Source: Streptomyces cyanogenus
Lineage (GTDB): Bacteria > Actinomycetota > Actinomycetes > Streptomycetales > Streptomycetaceae
Direction: 5' to 3'
NCBI RefSeq assembly: GCF_017526105.1
Contig: NZ_CP071839.1
Coordinates: 4,828,001 to 4,892,000 of the forward strand
DNA length: 64,000 nucleotides
The translations under genes were made by a program, and so were the position numbers. Below the pieces are notes generated by a model. That model was not told where the DNA came from. It saw only the letters and a program-made list of their open reading frames with translations, and did no database searches. Positions 53,906 through 62,080 of the stretch are shown piece after piece (the first letter of the stretch is position 1; each line of letters begins with the position of its first letter).

Positions 53906-55594
53906 CTACTTGGCGTCGGCATAGCACTCCACCACCGCCGTCGTGAACGGGAACCGCACCGGTGTGTCGCCGAAGGTCAGCCGGCCGGCGAGGGCGGCGG
54001 ACTCGCGGATGGCCCGGACGACGTCCTCGGCCTCCTCGGCGGGACAGTGCACGATCACCTCGTCGTGCTGGAAGAAGACCAGCTCGGCCGCCATGTCCCG
54101 CAGCGTCCGGCGCAGCGCGGCGAGCAGCAGCAGGGCCCAGTCGGCGGCGCTGCCCTGCACGACGAAGTTGCGCGTGAAGCGGCCCCGCGCACGGGAGTCG
54201 GCGGAGGCGTGTCCGGGGGACCAGCCGCTCCGGCCGTCCTGTTCCTCGTCGCCGGCCGGGATGCCCGCCTCCTCGGACGCGTCCTCGCCCGCCCCGGCGG
54301 CGGGCGGGCAGGTGCGGCCCAGCCAGGTGCGCACCAGCCGGCCCTCCTCGCCCGCGCGGGCCGCCTCGTCGACGTAGGCGACGGCCTTCGGGAAGCGGCG
54401 GCGCAGCGCGGCGAGGTTCTTCAGGCCGTCGCCGGAGGTCTGGCCGTACACCGCGCCGAGCACCGCGAGCTTGGCCTGGTTCCGGTCGCCGGCGAAGGCC
54501 CGGTCGGAGACGGACTGGTAGAGGTCGCCGTCGCGGCCGGCCACCTCCATCAGGCCGGGGTCGCGGGAGATGGCGGCGAGCACGCGCGGCTCCAGCTGGT
54601 CGGCGTCCGCCACCACCAGCCGCCAGCCGGGGTCGGCGACCACGGCCCGCCGGATCACCTTGGGGATCTGCAGGGCACCCCCGCCGTTGGTCACCCAGCG
54701 CCCGCTGACCGTGCCGCCGGCGAGGAACTCCGGGCGGAACCGGCCGTCGCGCACCCAGTCCTGCAGCCAGGACCAGCCGTGCGCCACCCAGATGCGGTAC
54801 AGCTTCTTGTACTCCAGCAGCGGTTCGACGGCCGGGTGGTCGACGGACCGGATCTCCCAGCGGCGGGTGGACTTCACCTTGATCCCGGCCTGTGCGAAGG
54901 CCTTGATCACGTCGGCGGGCAGATCGGGCCGCACCCGGCGGCCGAAGGCCGCGGACACCTGGTCGGCCAGCTCGGCGAGGCGGCGCGGTTCGCCGCCGCC
55001 CGCGTACCGCTCGCCGAGCAGGCCGTGCAGCAGCTCGCGGTGGACCTCGGCGCTCCAGGGCAGGCCCGCGTGGTTCATCTCGGCGGCCACCAGCATCCCG
55101 GCCGACTCGGCGGCGGTCAGCAGCCGCATCCGGTCGGGGTGCGCGGTCTTCTCGTGCCGCCGCAGCTGCTCGGCGTAGACGGCGAGCAGGTCGGGCAGGG
55201 GCAGCCGGGTGCCGGCGGGCTCGAACAGCGGGGACTGGGCGCCCGGTTCGGCAGCGCGCTGCGGCGGGTCGGGCGGTACGGGGCCGCCGCGGAGGCGGGC
55301 CAGGGCGGCGGCGGCCGAGCGTGGCTCGCCGTACCGTCCCTCGTGGCCCAGCAGGAGTGTTTCGGCGTCCTCGATGTCGTAGCACCGCTCCACTCGCACC
55401 CCCGTGGCGAGCAGTCGCGGGTAGACCTCGGGGGTCGACCGCCACACCCAGCGCGTCACCTCCGGGCGGCTCCGCACCGCTTCGGCGAGATCGCTCTCCC
55501 GCCGCACCGGTCCGGCGGGCAGCCCGTCCGGGCCGAGGGGGGCGACGTCCACGCCCGAGTCCTCGGCCGGTGCGAGAGCCCACCGGTCGGTCAT
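53906..55594 (-). CDS. Family A DNA polymerase (exonuclease-domain remnant plus polymerase)
   Basis: 562 residues, shorter than PolA. The N-terminal 180 residues are an eroded 3'-5' exonuclease region without clear DEDD residues. The polymerase core has motif A VVADADQLEPRVLAAIS, motif B RNQAKLAVLGAVYGQTSGDG and motif C FFQHDEVIVHCP, so catalysis should be intact. A Gly/Glu-rich insert lies between fingers and palm. Probably a repair or accessory polymerase additional to PolA. I take the ATG at 55594 (MTDRWALAPAED). Convergent with the SARP gene, 10 bases apart. Confidence 0.88.
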   Translation of the reverse strand: MTDRWALAPAEDSGVDVAPLGPDGLPAGPVRRESDLAEAVRSRPEVTRWVWRSTPEVYPRLLATGVRVERCYDIEDAETLLLGHEGRYGEPRSAAAALARLRGGPVPPDPPQRAAEPGAQSPLFEPAGTRLPLPDLLAVYAEQLRRHEKTAHPDRMRLLTAAESAGMLVAAEMNHAGLPWSAEVHRELLHGLLGERYAGGGEPRRLAELADQVSAAFGRRVRPDLPADVIKAFAQAGIKVKSTRRWEIRSVDHPAVEPLLEYKKLYRIWVAHGWSWLQDWVRDGRFRPEFLAGGTVSGRWVTNGGGALQIPKVIRRAVVADPGWRLVVADADQLEPRVLAAISRDPGLMEVAGRDGDLYQSVSDRAFAGDRNQAKLAVLGAVYGQTSGDGLKNLAALRRRFPKAVAYVDEAARAGEEGRLVRTWLGRTCPPAAGAGEDASEEAGIPAGDEEQDGRSGWSPGHASADSRARGRFTRNFVVQGSAADWALLLLAALRRTLRDMAAELVFFQHDEVIVHCPAEEAEDVVRAIRESAALAGRLTFGDTPVRFPFTTAVVECYADAK

Positions 55595-55642
55595 GACCGT
55601 GAGTCTGGCAGGGGGGTCTGACAATCCCCGTGACCTGCGGTT

Positions 55643-56389
55643 CTACCCCTGCTCGTCGGCTGCTTCGGACCTCTTGTCCAGCAGCAGCGCCAGCATCCTG
55701 CCGACGTACTCCTCGACGGCCGGTTTGGTGAGGCCGAGGCCGCTCAGCACACCCTGGCCGTTCTCGTGCTCCAGCAGGGCGAGCAGCAGGTGCTCGGTGC
55801 CGATGTAGGGGTGGCCGAGCCGGAGGGCCTCGCGGAAGGTCAGTTCCAGGACCTTCTTGGCCTGGGGGCCGTAGGGGACGAGGTCGGGCACGTCGTCCGC
55901 GGCGGGCGGCAGCGCGGCGGTCGCGGCCTGGCGTACGGAGTCCAGGAGGACGCCCTGCGCGGTGATCGCCTTCGCGGCCAGGCCGTCCGGCTCGGCCAGC
56001 AGGCCGAGGACCAGGTGCTCGGGGCGGCCCTCGGCGTTGCGGGCGGCCAGCGCCTCGTTGTGCGCGGCCATGACCACGTTCCGCGCGCGTGGGGTGTAGC
56101 GGCTGAAGCCCTGGCCGGGGTCGAGGTCGGCGGACTCCTTGGGCACGAACCGCTTCTGCGCCGCCTGCCGGGTCACGCCCATGCTCCGCCCGATGTCGGT
56201 CCAGGACGCGCCGGAGCGGCGGGCCTGGTCGACGAAGTGCCCGATCAGGTGGTCGGCCACGTCACCGAGGTGATCGGCGGCGATCACCGCGTCCTGGAGC
56301 TGCTCAAGGGGTTCGTCGTGGGCGTTCTTGATCGCCTCGATGAGGTCGTCGAGGCGTACGGATGCCGTGAGATTCGGGTTGGTCGCCAT
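55643..56389 (-). CDS. Clp-N domain protein with helix-turn-helix
   Basis: 248 residues. The N-terminal part contains a HTH-like helix pair, SWTDIGRSMGVTRQAAQKRFV (about 60-80). The C-terminal two-thirds are two Clp-N repeats (FSRYTPRARNVVMAAHNEALAARN and YGPQAKKVLELTFREALRLGHPYIGTEHLLLALL). No ATPase module. It probably regulates transcription, including its own, and may sense or bind degradation substrates. ATG 56389 (MATNPNLT). Two palindromic operators lie just upstream. Confidence 0.85.
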   Translation of the reverse strand: MATNPNLTASVRLDDLIEAIKNAHDEPLEQLQDAVIAADHLGDVADHLIGHFVDQARRSGASWTDIGRSMGVTRQAAQKRFVPKESADLDPGQGFSRYTPRARNVVMAAHNEALAARNAEGRPEHLVLGLLAEPDGLAAKAITAQGVLLDSVRQAATAALPPAADDVPDLVPYGPQAKKVLELTFREALRLGHPYIGTEHLLLALLEHENGQGVLSGLGLTKPAVEEYVGRMLALLLDKRSEAADEQG

Positions 56390-56392
56390 GGT

Positions 56393-56437
56393 GTCAACCG
56401 TAGGTTGCCTCCCTGGTGCTGTCAACCGATGGTTGAC
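56393..56437. promoter_or_regulatory. Twin 17-bp palindromic operators
   Basis: GTCAACC-GTA-GGTTGCC at 56393-56409 (one mismatch) and GTCAACC-GAT-GGTTGAC at 56421-56437 (perfect), 28 bp centre to centre, on the same helix face if a turn is 10-10.5 bp within error. They lie between the Clp-N/HTH gene, which starts four bases away, and the divergent DUF2786 gene. Autoregulation by the adjacent HTH protein is the simplest reading. Confidence 0.8.
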
Positions 56438-56467
56438 GGTCTCGCTCGCTGCGCCCCCGGTTCACTG

Positions 56468-56484
56468 TCCACAGCCTGTGGACG
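56468..56484. promoter_or_regulatory. Inverted pair of DnaA-box-like sequences
   Basis: GTCCACA-GCC-TGTGGAC; each half extends to a near-match of the DnaA box (CTGTCCACA and CCGTCCACA, one and two mismatches from TTGTCCACA). It could equally be an operator of the DUF2786 gene 42 bp downstream. Confidence 0.35.
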
Positions 56485-56525
56485 GCCGCCGCCCGCTGTC
56501 GGTCCGCCGTGGCACGATCGACGGC

Positions 56526-57635
56526 GTGACCAGTACCGCCAGCACCGTCGAGCGGGCCTTCCGGGCCGCCCTCTACGACGACACCGACACCGGCCTCGAC
56601 ACGGGCGCCTCCCTGCTCGCCGCCGACCCGGCCGCCGACGCCGAACTCGCGCGGCGCGGCGAGGACTTCGTGGCGACGGCCTGGCAGCGCGGCTGGCAGC
56701 CCGCCGACGTCGTACGGCTGGTGCGGCGGGAGCTGGACGAGGCGCACGTCCGCCTGGCCGCCGCACTGATCCGCGCGCAGGCCGGGCGGGACCGCCCGCG
56801 CGGGCGCCGCTGGGCCGGCCAGCTGGCGGCGCTGCCCGCCGGCCCCGAGCGCACCGCCGACCGCTTCTCGCACGCCACGGCCGTCCTGGAGCTGTACCGC
56901 CTGCTGCTGCGGCTGCCCGCCCTGGAGCCCCTGGAGGAGGAGCCCCGCCGCGCCCACGGCCCGGCCGCCTCCCGCATGCTCGGCCGCATCCGCGCGCTGC
57001 TCGCCAAGGCCGAGGCCACCGGCTACCCGGAGGAGGCCGAGGCGCTCACCGCCAAGGCGCAGGAACTGATGGCCCGGCACAGCGTCGACGAGGCGCTGCT
57101 CGCCGCCGAGGCCCCCGCGCCGGACGCGCCCGGCGCCTGCCGGATCGGGGTCGAGCCGCCGTACGAACAGGCCAAGGCGGTCCTGCTGGACGCGGTGGCC
57201 ACGGCGAACCACTGCCGCGCGGTGTGGAACGAACCGCTCGGCTTCTCCACCGTCGTCGGCTTCGAGGCCGACCTGGAGGCGGTCGACATGCTCTACACCT
57301 CGCTGCTGGTGCAGGCCACGCACGCGATGACCAAGGCCGAGGCGGCCCAGCGGGCCGGCGGACGCAAGCGGACCAAGACCTTTCGGCAGTCGTTCCTCGC
57401 GGCCTACGCGCACCGCGTGGGCGACCGGCTCGCGGCCGCCGCCGAGAGCCAGGTGACCCGGGACCTGCTGCCGGTGCTGGCCACGCGCGAGACTGCCGTC
57501 ACCGGCCGGCTGGAGCGGATGTTCCCGGAGACCACCACGACCCGGCTGCGCGGGGTGAGCGACGCGGTGGGCTGGACCGAGGGCGCCCGCGCGGCGGACC
57601 GGGCACAGGTCGAAGCCCGCCCGCGGCTGGAGTGA
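56526..57635 (+). CDS. DUF2786 protein
   Basis: 369 residues from the GTG at 56526. A CACGAT -10-like element ends seven bases before it and there is no ribosome site, so it looks leaderless. The DUF2786 motif MLGRIRALLAKAEATGYPEEAEALTAKAQELMARHSVDEALL is at about residue 155-195. The C-terminal segment (RTKTFRQSFLAAYAHRVGDRL) is conserved in actinobacterial members. Phage and plasmid homologues exist; the biochemical role is unknown. Confidence 0.85.
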   Translation: MTSTASTVERAFRAALYDDTDTGLDTGASLLAADPAADAELARRGEDFVATAWQRGWQPADVVRLVRRELDEAHVRLAAALIRAQAGRDRPRGRRWAGQLAALPAGPERTADRFSHATAVLELYRLLLRLPALEPLEEEPRRAHGPAASRMLGRIRALLAKAEATGYPEEAEALTAKAQELMARHSVDEALLAAEAPAPDAPGACRIGVEPPYEQAKAVLLDAVATANHCRAVWNEPLGFSTVVGFEADLEAVDMLYTSLLVQATHAMTKAEAAQRAGGRKRTKTFRQSFLAAYAHRVGDRLAAAAESQVTRDLLPVLATRETAVTGRLERMFPETTTTRLRGVSDAVGWTEGARAADRAQVEARPRLE

Positions 57636-57639
57636 GGGT

Positions 57640-58155
57640 TCAGTCGCCGACCTGCTGGAAAGCGCTCACGGAGGCGTCCGGCCCGCTCCCGTCGGCCTTG
57701 GCGGCGACCGGGCCGTACTTCCAGGGGAAGCTGCGGCCGGCGTCCGAGCCGGGCAGGGTGATCGTCACGCTCTTCGCCGCCAGGGCGTTCCCGGCGCCGT
57801 CCTTGCCGCGTACGTAGCTGATGGAGAAGGACGCGGAGTCGCCCTTGGCCAGCTTCAGCTTCTGCGCCTTCGCGCCCTTGAGCGCCGGCACGGTGGCCTT
57901 GTGACCGTCGGCGGCCAGCACGACGGCCGGGAAGTGGTCCAGGGTGCAGGGCGCGCTCTGGTTGGTGATGCTCACCGGGACCTCGCCGGTGTCGCCGGCG
58001 GCCGGGGCCACGCTCGCCGGGCCGATCTGCACGGAGACACCGCCGGTGTCGCAGGCGGAGCCGCTCTTGCCGTTCTTGTCCCCGCCGCTGTCGTTGCAGG
58101 CGGTCAGCAGCAGAGCGGCGGCGAGGGCGGTGACGGTGAGCGGAATGGCGCGCAT
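57640..58155 (-). CDS. DUF4232 domain lipoprotein
   Basis: 171 residues from the ATG at 58155 (GATGGGAATC upstream; longer in-frame starts precede without coding character). Lipobox LLLTAC. The mature part has the DUF4232 beta-sandwich pattern with paired cysteines (SACDTGG ... SAPCTLDHFPAVVL). Extracytoplasmic, function unknown. Confidence 0.8.
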   Translation of the reverse strand: MRAIPLTVTALAAALLLTACNDSGGDKNGKSGSACDTGGVSVQIGPASVAPAAGDTGEVPVSITNQSAPCTLDHFPAVVLAADGHKATVPALKGAKAQKLKLAKGDSASFSISYVRGKDGAGNALAAKSVTITLPGSDAGRSFPWKYGPVAAKADGSGPDASVSAFQQVGD

Positions 58156-58331
58156 GAGCAGATTCCCATCGAGGTAGGGACGGTCTCCCCGCATCATGGC
58201 GCCTGCGCCCGGAACACGATCACGCGCCCCGTCCCGATTCACCGCTTCGGGGTGCTCGCACCGCTTGACGCGCGCCGTCGCGGCCCCGCCAGGCGCCTTC
58301 ACCGCTCCCGGCCCACGCCGTCGCCCCGGCG

Positions 58332-58577
58332 CCTTCGCCGCTCGCGGCTGCTCACGCTGTCTGCCCCGGGAGCCTTCACCGCTCGCGGCTGCCCACGTTG
58401 TCTGCCCCGGGAGCCTTCACCGCTCGCGGCTGCCCACGTTGTCTGCCCCGGGAGCCTTCACCGCTCGCGGCTGCCCACGTTGTCTGCCCCGGGAGCCTTC
58501 ACCGCTCGCGGCTGCTCACGCTGTCTGCCCCGGGAGCCTTCACCGCTCGCGGCTGCTCACGCTGTCTGCCCCGGGAG
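58332..58577 (+). repeat. Minisatellite of six 41-bp units
   Basis: Units begin at 58332, 58373, 58414, 58455, 58496 and 58537; a 13-bp partial unit follows. Each reads CCTTCRCCGCTCGCGGCTGC, then YCACGYTGTCTGCCCCGGGAG. Units 2-4 appear identical and units 5-6 appear identical, so copies were made by slippage or unequal exchange. Because 41 is not a multiple of three the array is unlikely to be coding. It fills the gap between two lipoprotein genes on the minus strand. Confidence 0.95.
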
Positions 58578-58644
58578 CCTTCACCGCTCCCCGGCCGCAG
58601 TCACCACCTTCCCCGGGCGTCTTCACTGCTCCCCGGGCGGCCCT

Positions 58645-59136
58645 TCACTGCTTCACGGGCACCGTCGGCAGCCCCGACGGCAGCTTGCCGCCCTCGGCCT
58701 TGGTGTACGTCTCCTGGCCGGTCTTGCCCGACCAGGTCACCTTCAGCGTCGTGTCGTCGACGGAGTCGACCATGCCGGTGGTTCGCTCCTTGCCGCCGCC
58801 GGGGCAGGTCAGGTGGATCATCTGCATGCCGTCCTCGGCCCCTGCGGTCCCGCTGCACACGGTCCCGCCGGTCGCGAAGACCCCGGCCTGCTTCCCGGTG
58901 ACCACGAGCGCCACGATCTTGCCGTCGGCGGTGGTGATCCAGCTGCCCTGGAGCCTGGCGGAAGCCCCGGTCCCACCCGGCGAGGCCGTACGCGCGGACG
59001 CGCCCGACGAGGCCGAGGCCGGCGAACTGGCATTGTCCCCGGAACCGCCGGATCCGCTGCACGCCGTCAGCGCCAGCGCGCCCACCAGTCCCGCGGCCAG
59101 GGCCACGCCCCGCACCCTCGCACTCGCAGTAGTCAC
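58645..59136 (-). CDS. Small secreted lipoprotein
   Basis: 163 residues from the GTG at 59136 (GAGGGAGC upstream). Signal peptide with lipobox ALTAC, a Ser/Gly/Ala-rich linker, then a domain with GSWITTADGKIVALVVTGKQAGVFA and one disulfide-like Cys pair (VCSGT ... LTCPGG). Not a family I can name. No close operon partner; the 41-bp repeats follow its stop. Confidence 0.72.
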   Translation of the reverse strand: MTTASARVRGVALAAGLVGALALTACSGSGGSGDNASSPASASSGASARTASPGGTGASARLQGSWITTADGKIVALVVTGKQAGVFATGGTVCSGTAGAEDGMQMIHLTCPGGGKERTTGMVDSVDDTTLKVTWSGKTGQETYTKAEGGKLPSGLPTVPVKQ

Positions 59137-59204
59137 CGGAAGCTCCCTCCGCGGTAGCGGCCGGCCGCCCTCGCCGGACGGCCCGCAGCGCAAGCTACCA
59201 GCAG

Positions 59205-59510
59205 TTACCAGGAGGACTTGCGCACCCCGGGCAGGTATCCCCGATGTGCCTGTTCGCGCAGGCCGATCCGGGACAGGCCGAAGGCGCGCAGATAGCCGCG
59301 TGGACGGCCGTCGGCCTGGTCGCGGTTGCGGACGCGCGTGGCACTGGCGTCCCGGGGCTGCCTGCGCAGTTCCCGCTGGGCGGCGAGCCGTCCGGCCTCG
59401 GGGGTGTCGGTCCGGCGGACGATCTCCTTCAGCTCGGCGCGGCGCTCGGCGTACCGGGCGACGGTCTCCTTGCGCCGCTCGTTCTTCGCGATCTTGCTCT
59501 TCTTCGCCAT
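59205..59510 (-). CDS. rpsN: Ribosomal protein S14, cysteine-free (Zn-independent) type
   Basis: 101 residues: MAKKSKIAKNERRKETVARYAERRAELK and the RPRGYLRAFGLSRIGLREQAHRGYLPGVRKSSW end. The CxxC-CxxC zinc ribbon of the short form is absent, so this is the paralogue used under zinc starvation. The start overlaps the rpmB stop by one base (shared A at 59510), so the two form one operon. Confidence 0.96.
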   Translation of the reverse strand: MAKKSKIAKNERRKETVARYAERRAELKEIVRRTDTPEAGRLAAQRELRRQPRDASATRVRNRDQADGRPRGYLRAFGLSRIGLREQAHRGYLPGVRKSSW

Positions 59511-59746
59511 CAGACCCGCACTCCCCGGGCGCGGATGCGGGCGACGGCCGCCTCGACGCCGATCGCGTCCACCGTCCTGACGGCCCGCGCGCTCAGCCGC
59601 AGCCGGACGTACCGGCCCTCGCCGGGCAGCCAGTAGCGCTTGGTCTGGAGGTTGGGGTCGAAGCGGCGGGAGGTGCGCCGGTGGGAGTGCGAGATGCGGT
59701 TGCCGAAGCCCGGCCGGGCCCCGGTCAGCATGCAGTGCGCGGACAC
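59510..59746 (-). CDS. rpmB: Ribosomal protein L28, cysteine-poor (Zn-independent) type
   Basis: 78 residues from GTG 59746. HCMLTGARPGFGNRISHSHRRTSRRFDPNLQ is typical L28, but the zinc-binding CxxC pairs are missing. Divergent from rpmG, with the Zur box between. Confidence 0.94.
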   Translation of the reverse strand: MSAHCMLTGARPGFGNRISHSHRRTSRRFDPNLQTKRYWLPGEGRYVRLRLSARAVRTVDAIGVEAAVARIRARGVRV

Positions 59747-59779
59747 GGTGACGTAGCTCTCCTCAGACGGTGATGCTAA

Positions 59780-59794
59780 TGGATTTCATTTTCA
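59780..59794. promoter_or_regulatory. Zur box
   Basis: TGGATTTCATTTTCA, on the other strand TGAAAATGAAATCCA, close to the remembered Streptomyces Zur consensus TGAAAATGATTTTCA. Placed between the divergent zinc-independent ribosomal operons, 14 bp before the rpmG start. Expected: zinc-bound Zur represses both. Confidence 0.82.
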
Positions 59795-59807
59795 GTAAGG
59801 TAGCAGC

Positions 59808-59972
59808 ATGGCACGCAACGAACTCCGCCCCGTCGTGAAGCTCCGGTCCACCGCCGGAACCGGCTACACCTACGTGACCCGGAAGAACCGTCGCAACGAC
59901 CCGGACCGCATGACGCTGCGCAAGTACGACCCGGCCGCCGGCCGGCACGTCGACTTCCGAGAGGAGCGCTGA
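59808..59972 (+). CDS. rpmG: Ribosomal protein L33, cysteine-free type
   Basis: 54 residues: MARNELRPVVKLRSTAGTGYTYVTRKNRRNDPDRMTLRKYDPAAGRHVDFREER. No CxxC pairs, so Zn-independent. First gene of the plus-strand operon, 8 bases before rpmE2. Confidence 0.95.
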   Translation: MARNELRPVVKLRSTAGTGYTYVTRKNRRNDPDRMTLRKYDPAAGRHVDFREER

Positions 59973-59979
59973 CCCCGCC

Positions 59980-60243
59980 GTGCGCAAGGCAATCCATCCC
60001 GCCTACGGGCCGGTCGTCTTCCGCGACCGCGCCGCGAACCACGCCTTCCTCACCCGCTCGACACTCGTCGACAGGCTGGGCGGCAGGGCGATCGACTGGG
60101 AGGACGGCAACACCTACCCGGTCGTGGACGTCGAGATCTCCGACGTCAGCCACCCCTTCCACACCGGCACCGCACGCGTGCTGGACACCGCCGGGCGCGT
60201 GGAGCGCTTCGAGCGCCGGTACGGGAAGCGGGGCGGGGCGTGA
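59980..60243 (+). CDS. rpmE2: Ribosomal protein L31 type B
   Basis: 87 residues from the GTG at 59980. MRKAIHPAYGPVVFRDRAAN and SHPFHTGTARVLDTAGRVERFERRYG are type B L31; the four zinc Cys of type A are absent. Its stop overlaps the next GTG (GTGA). Confidence 0.95.
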   Translation: MRKAIHPAYGPVVFRDRAANHAFLTRSTLVDRLGGRAIDWEDGNTYPVVDVEISDVSHPFHTGTARVLDTAGRVERFERRYGKRGGA

Positions 60244-61394
60244 GCCTGTCGGTGGCCGTCGTGGCCGGGCTGCACACCGCCGCCCGCACGGCGGCCGTCG
60301 ACCGGCTGCTCGCCGAGGTGCCCGGGAGCGTCGTACTCCACCACGACCTCGCGGCGGCCGCCGCCGGCACGGTCGTGCGGACGGTCCGCGACCGCCACGG
60401 TGTCGTGTCGACGGGGGAGACGCCGCTGGTCGACGACTGCGCGTGCTGCGCGCTGCGCGAGGACCTGGTGCCCGAGCTGCGACGGCTCGCCGATGCCGGC
60501 ACGACCCGGCTGGCGGTCGTCGAACTGTGGGACTCGGTGGAGCCCAAGGCGATGGCCGAGGTGATCGCGGCCGGCGGACTGACCGTCACCTCGGTGATCA
60601 CCGCGGTCGATCCGGCGCTGGTGCTGCCGTACCTCGGCAACGGTGACGATCTCGCCGAGGCCGGGCTCGCCGCGGCGGCGACCGACCGGCGCACGGTCGC
60701 CGACACCTTCGCCCGGCAGCTGGAGTACGCGCCCGTGCTCGCCGTCGCCGACTCCCCGGAGGCCGACGACGAGGACCGCGAGCTGCTCGCGCAGCTCCAT
60801 CCGACGGCCCGCCGGGTCCCGATCGGCCACGGGGGCCCGGCGGGCGCGCACGCCCCGGGGCCGCTCGCCCGGGCCGCCCTCGCCGGGTTCGACGTGGAGG
60901 CCGCGGCGGCCGCGCAGCACCCGGCCTGCGCGCTGCTGCCTCAGGAGGCCGACGGTCACGGCGTCTCGACCCTCGTCTGGCACCGCCGCCGGCCCTTCCA
61001 CCCGGAGCGGCTGTACGCGGCGCTGGAGGATCTGACCTGCGCCGCGGCGCGCAGCCGGGGCCGGTTCTGGCTCGCCGACAAGCCCGATGTGCTGCTGCAC
61101 TGGGACGCGGCCGGCGGGGCGCTGTGCGTGGAGAGCGCGGGGCCCTGGCTGGCCGCGCTGCCGGAGGCGGCCTGGGAGATGGTCCCGCCGGTGCGCCGGG
61201 CCGCGGCCGCGCTGGACTGGCATCCCCGGCACGGCGACTGCTGCAACCACCTGGTCTTCACCTCGCCCGGCCTCGACCGCGACGGGCTCGCGCACCTGCT
61301 GGAGTCCTGCCTGCTCACCGACGCCGAGTACGCCGCCGGGCGGGACTCCTGGCGGAAGCTCCCGCCCGCCTTCGACACCCTGCTGGAGGTCTAA
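60240..61394 (+). CDS. COG0523 (CobW/ZigA-like) protein with eroded P-loop
   Basis: 384 residues in the Zur operon. The CxCC metal motif (DDCACCALREDLV, about residue 67-75) and the C-terminal CobW_C domain (WHRRRPFHPERLYAAL) are present. The expected N-terminal GxxGxGKT/S is replaced by VAGLHTAARTAAVDRLL, so GTP binding by the usual P-loop is doubtful. Zinc chaperones of this family feed key enzymes under zinc limitation. Overlaps rpmE2 and rpsR by TAATG/GTGA junctions. Confidence 0.85.
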   Translation: MSLSVAVVAGLHTAARTAAVDRLLAEVPGSVVLHHDLAAAAAGTVVRTVRDRHGVVSTGETPLVDDCACCALREDLVPELRRLADAGTTRLAVVELWDSVEPKAMAEVIAAGGLTVTSVITAVDPALVLPYLGNGDDLAEAGLAAAATDRRTVADTFARQLEYAPVLAVADSPEADDEDRELLAQLHPTARRVPIGHGGPAGAHAPGPLARAALAGFDVEAAAAAQHPACALLPQEADGHGVSTLVWHRRRPFHPERLYAALEDLTCAAARSRGRFWLADKPDVLLHWDAAGGALCVESAGPWLAALPEAAWEMVPPVRRAAAALDWHPRHGDCCNHLVFTSPGLDRDGLAHLLESCLLTDAEYAAGRDSWRKLPPAFDTLLEV

Positions 61395-61627
61395 TGCCCC
61401 GCAAGAGCGACCGCGGTTCCCCCCGCAAGCGCCCCAACCCCCTGGACCGGGCGGGCGTGACCTGCCTCGACTACAAGGACACCGACCTGCTGCGCAGGTT
61501 CCTCTCGGACCGCGGCAGGATCCGCAGCCGCCGGGTCACCGGGGTCACCGCCCGGCAGCAGCGGTTGCTGGCGCGGGCCGTGAAGAACGCGCGGGAGATG
61601 GCGTTGCTGCCGTACGGCGGTCGCTGA
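61394..61627 (+). CDS. rpsR: Ribosomal protein S18, second copy
   Basis: 77 residues: GVTCLDYKDTDLLRRFLSDRGRIRSRRVTGVTARQQRLLARAVKNAREMALLPY. A single Cys remains, so it is a zinc-independent paralogue. Last gene of the Zur operon; its ATG shares the upstream stop codon (TAATG). Confidence 0.95.
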   Translation: MPRKSDRGSPRKRPNPLDRAGVTCLDYKDTDLLRRFLSDRGRIRSRRVTGVTARQQRLLARAVKNAREMALLPYGGR

Positions 61628-61643
61628 GCCGGCGGTCGGATGG

Positions 61644-61691
61644 GTAGGCATTCCCCTACGCTTGACTGGTAGGGAAATGCCTACCTAATGT
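61644..61691 (+). promoter_or_regulatory. Promoter with overlapping 16-bp dyad operator
   Basis: GTAGGCATTCCCCTAC (61644-61659) and GTAGGGAAATGCCTAC (61669-61684) are inverted copies with one mismatch and a 9-bp spacer. TTGACT (61662-61667) lies in the spacer and TAATGT (61686-61691) is 18 bp downstream, a good -35/-10 pair. A repressor on the dyad would block it. The ArsR protein encoded two genes down is the obvious candidate. Confidence 0.82.
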
Positions 61692-61698
61692 GCTGTCC

Positions 61699-62073
61699 AT
61701 GAACATCACGCACGCCTCCTTCGTCACGCTTCCCGTCGCCGACCAGGACCGAGCCCTGCGCTTCTACCGCGACGTCCTCGGTTTCGAGGTCACCGCCGAC
61801 CGGGAGATGCCCCAGGGGCGCTGGCTGCAGGTGGCGCCCAGGGGGGCGCAGACCGTCTTCACGCTCTCCGGGCCGGGGATGGGCGGTTTCGAGGCGGGCT
61901 CCGCGCGCGGGATCATGTTGGTCACGACTGATGTCGACGCGGACTGCGCCCGGCTCACCGCGGCCGGCACCCCCGTGCAGGGCCCGGAGGAACTGCCCTG
62001 GGGGCGGATGGCCTCCTTCGCGGACCCCGACGGCAACGGTCTGATGCTGCTGACCGAGAAGGAAGGCTTCTGA
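61699..62073 (+). CDS. VOC (glyoxalase/bleomycin resistance) family protein
   Basis: 124 residues from the ATG at 61699. FVTLPVADQDRALRFYRDVLGFEV is the VOC fold opening, and the C-terminal ASFADPDGNGLMLLTEKE carries the metal-side Glu. The predicted transcript would start within a few bases of the ATG, so it may be leaderless. First gene of the VOC-ArsR-SRPBCC operon. Substrate unknown. Confidence 0.9.
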   Translation: MNITHASFVTLPVADQDRALRFYRDVLGFEVTADREMPQGRWLQVAPRGAQTVFTLSGPGMGGFEAGSARGIMLVTTDVDADCARLTAAGTPVQGPEELPWGRMASFADPDGNGLMLLTEKEGF

Positions 62074-62080
62074 CGGCGCC

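Noticed and set aside
58332..58577. Regular repeats as a third CRISPR array
   Set aside because: The units are contiguous with no unique spacers, so this is a minisatellite.
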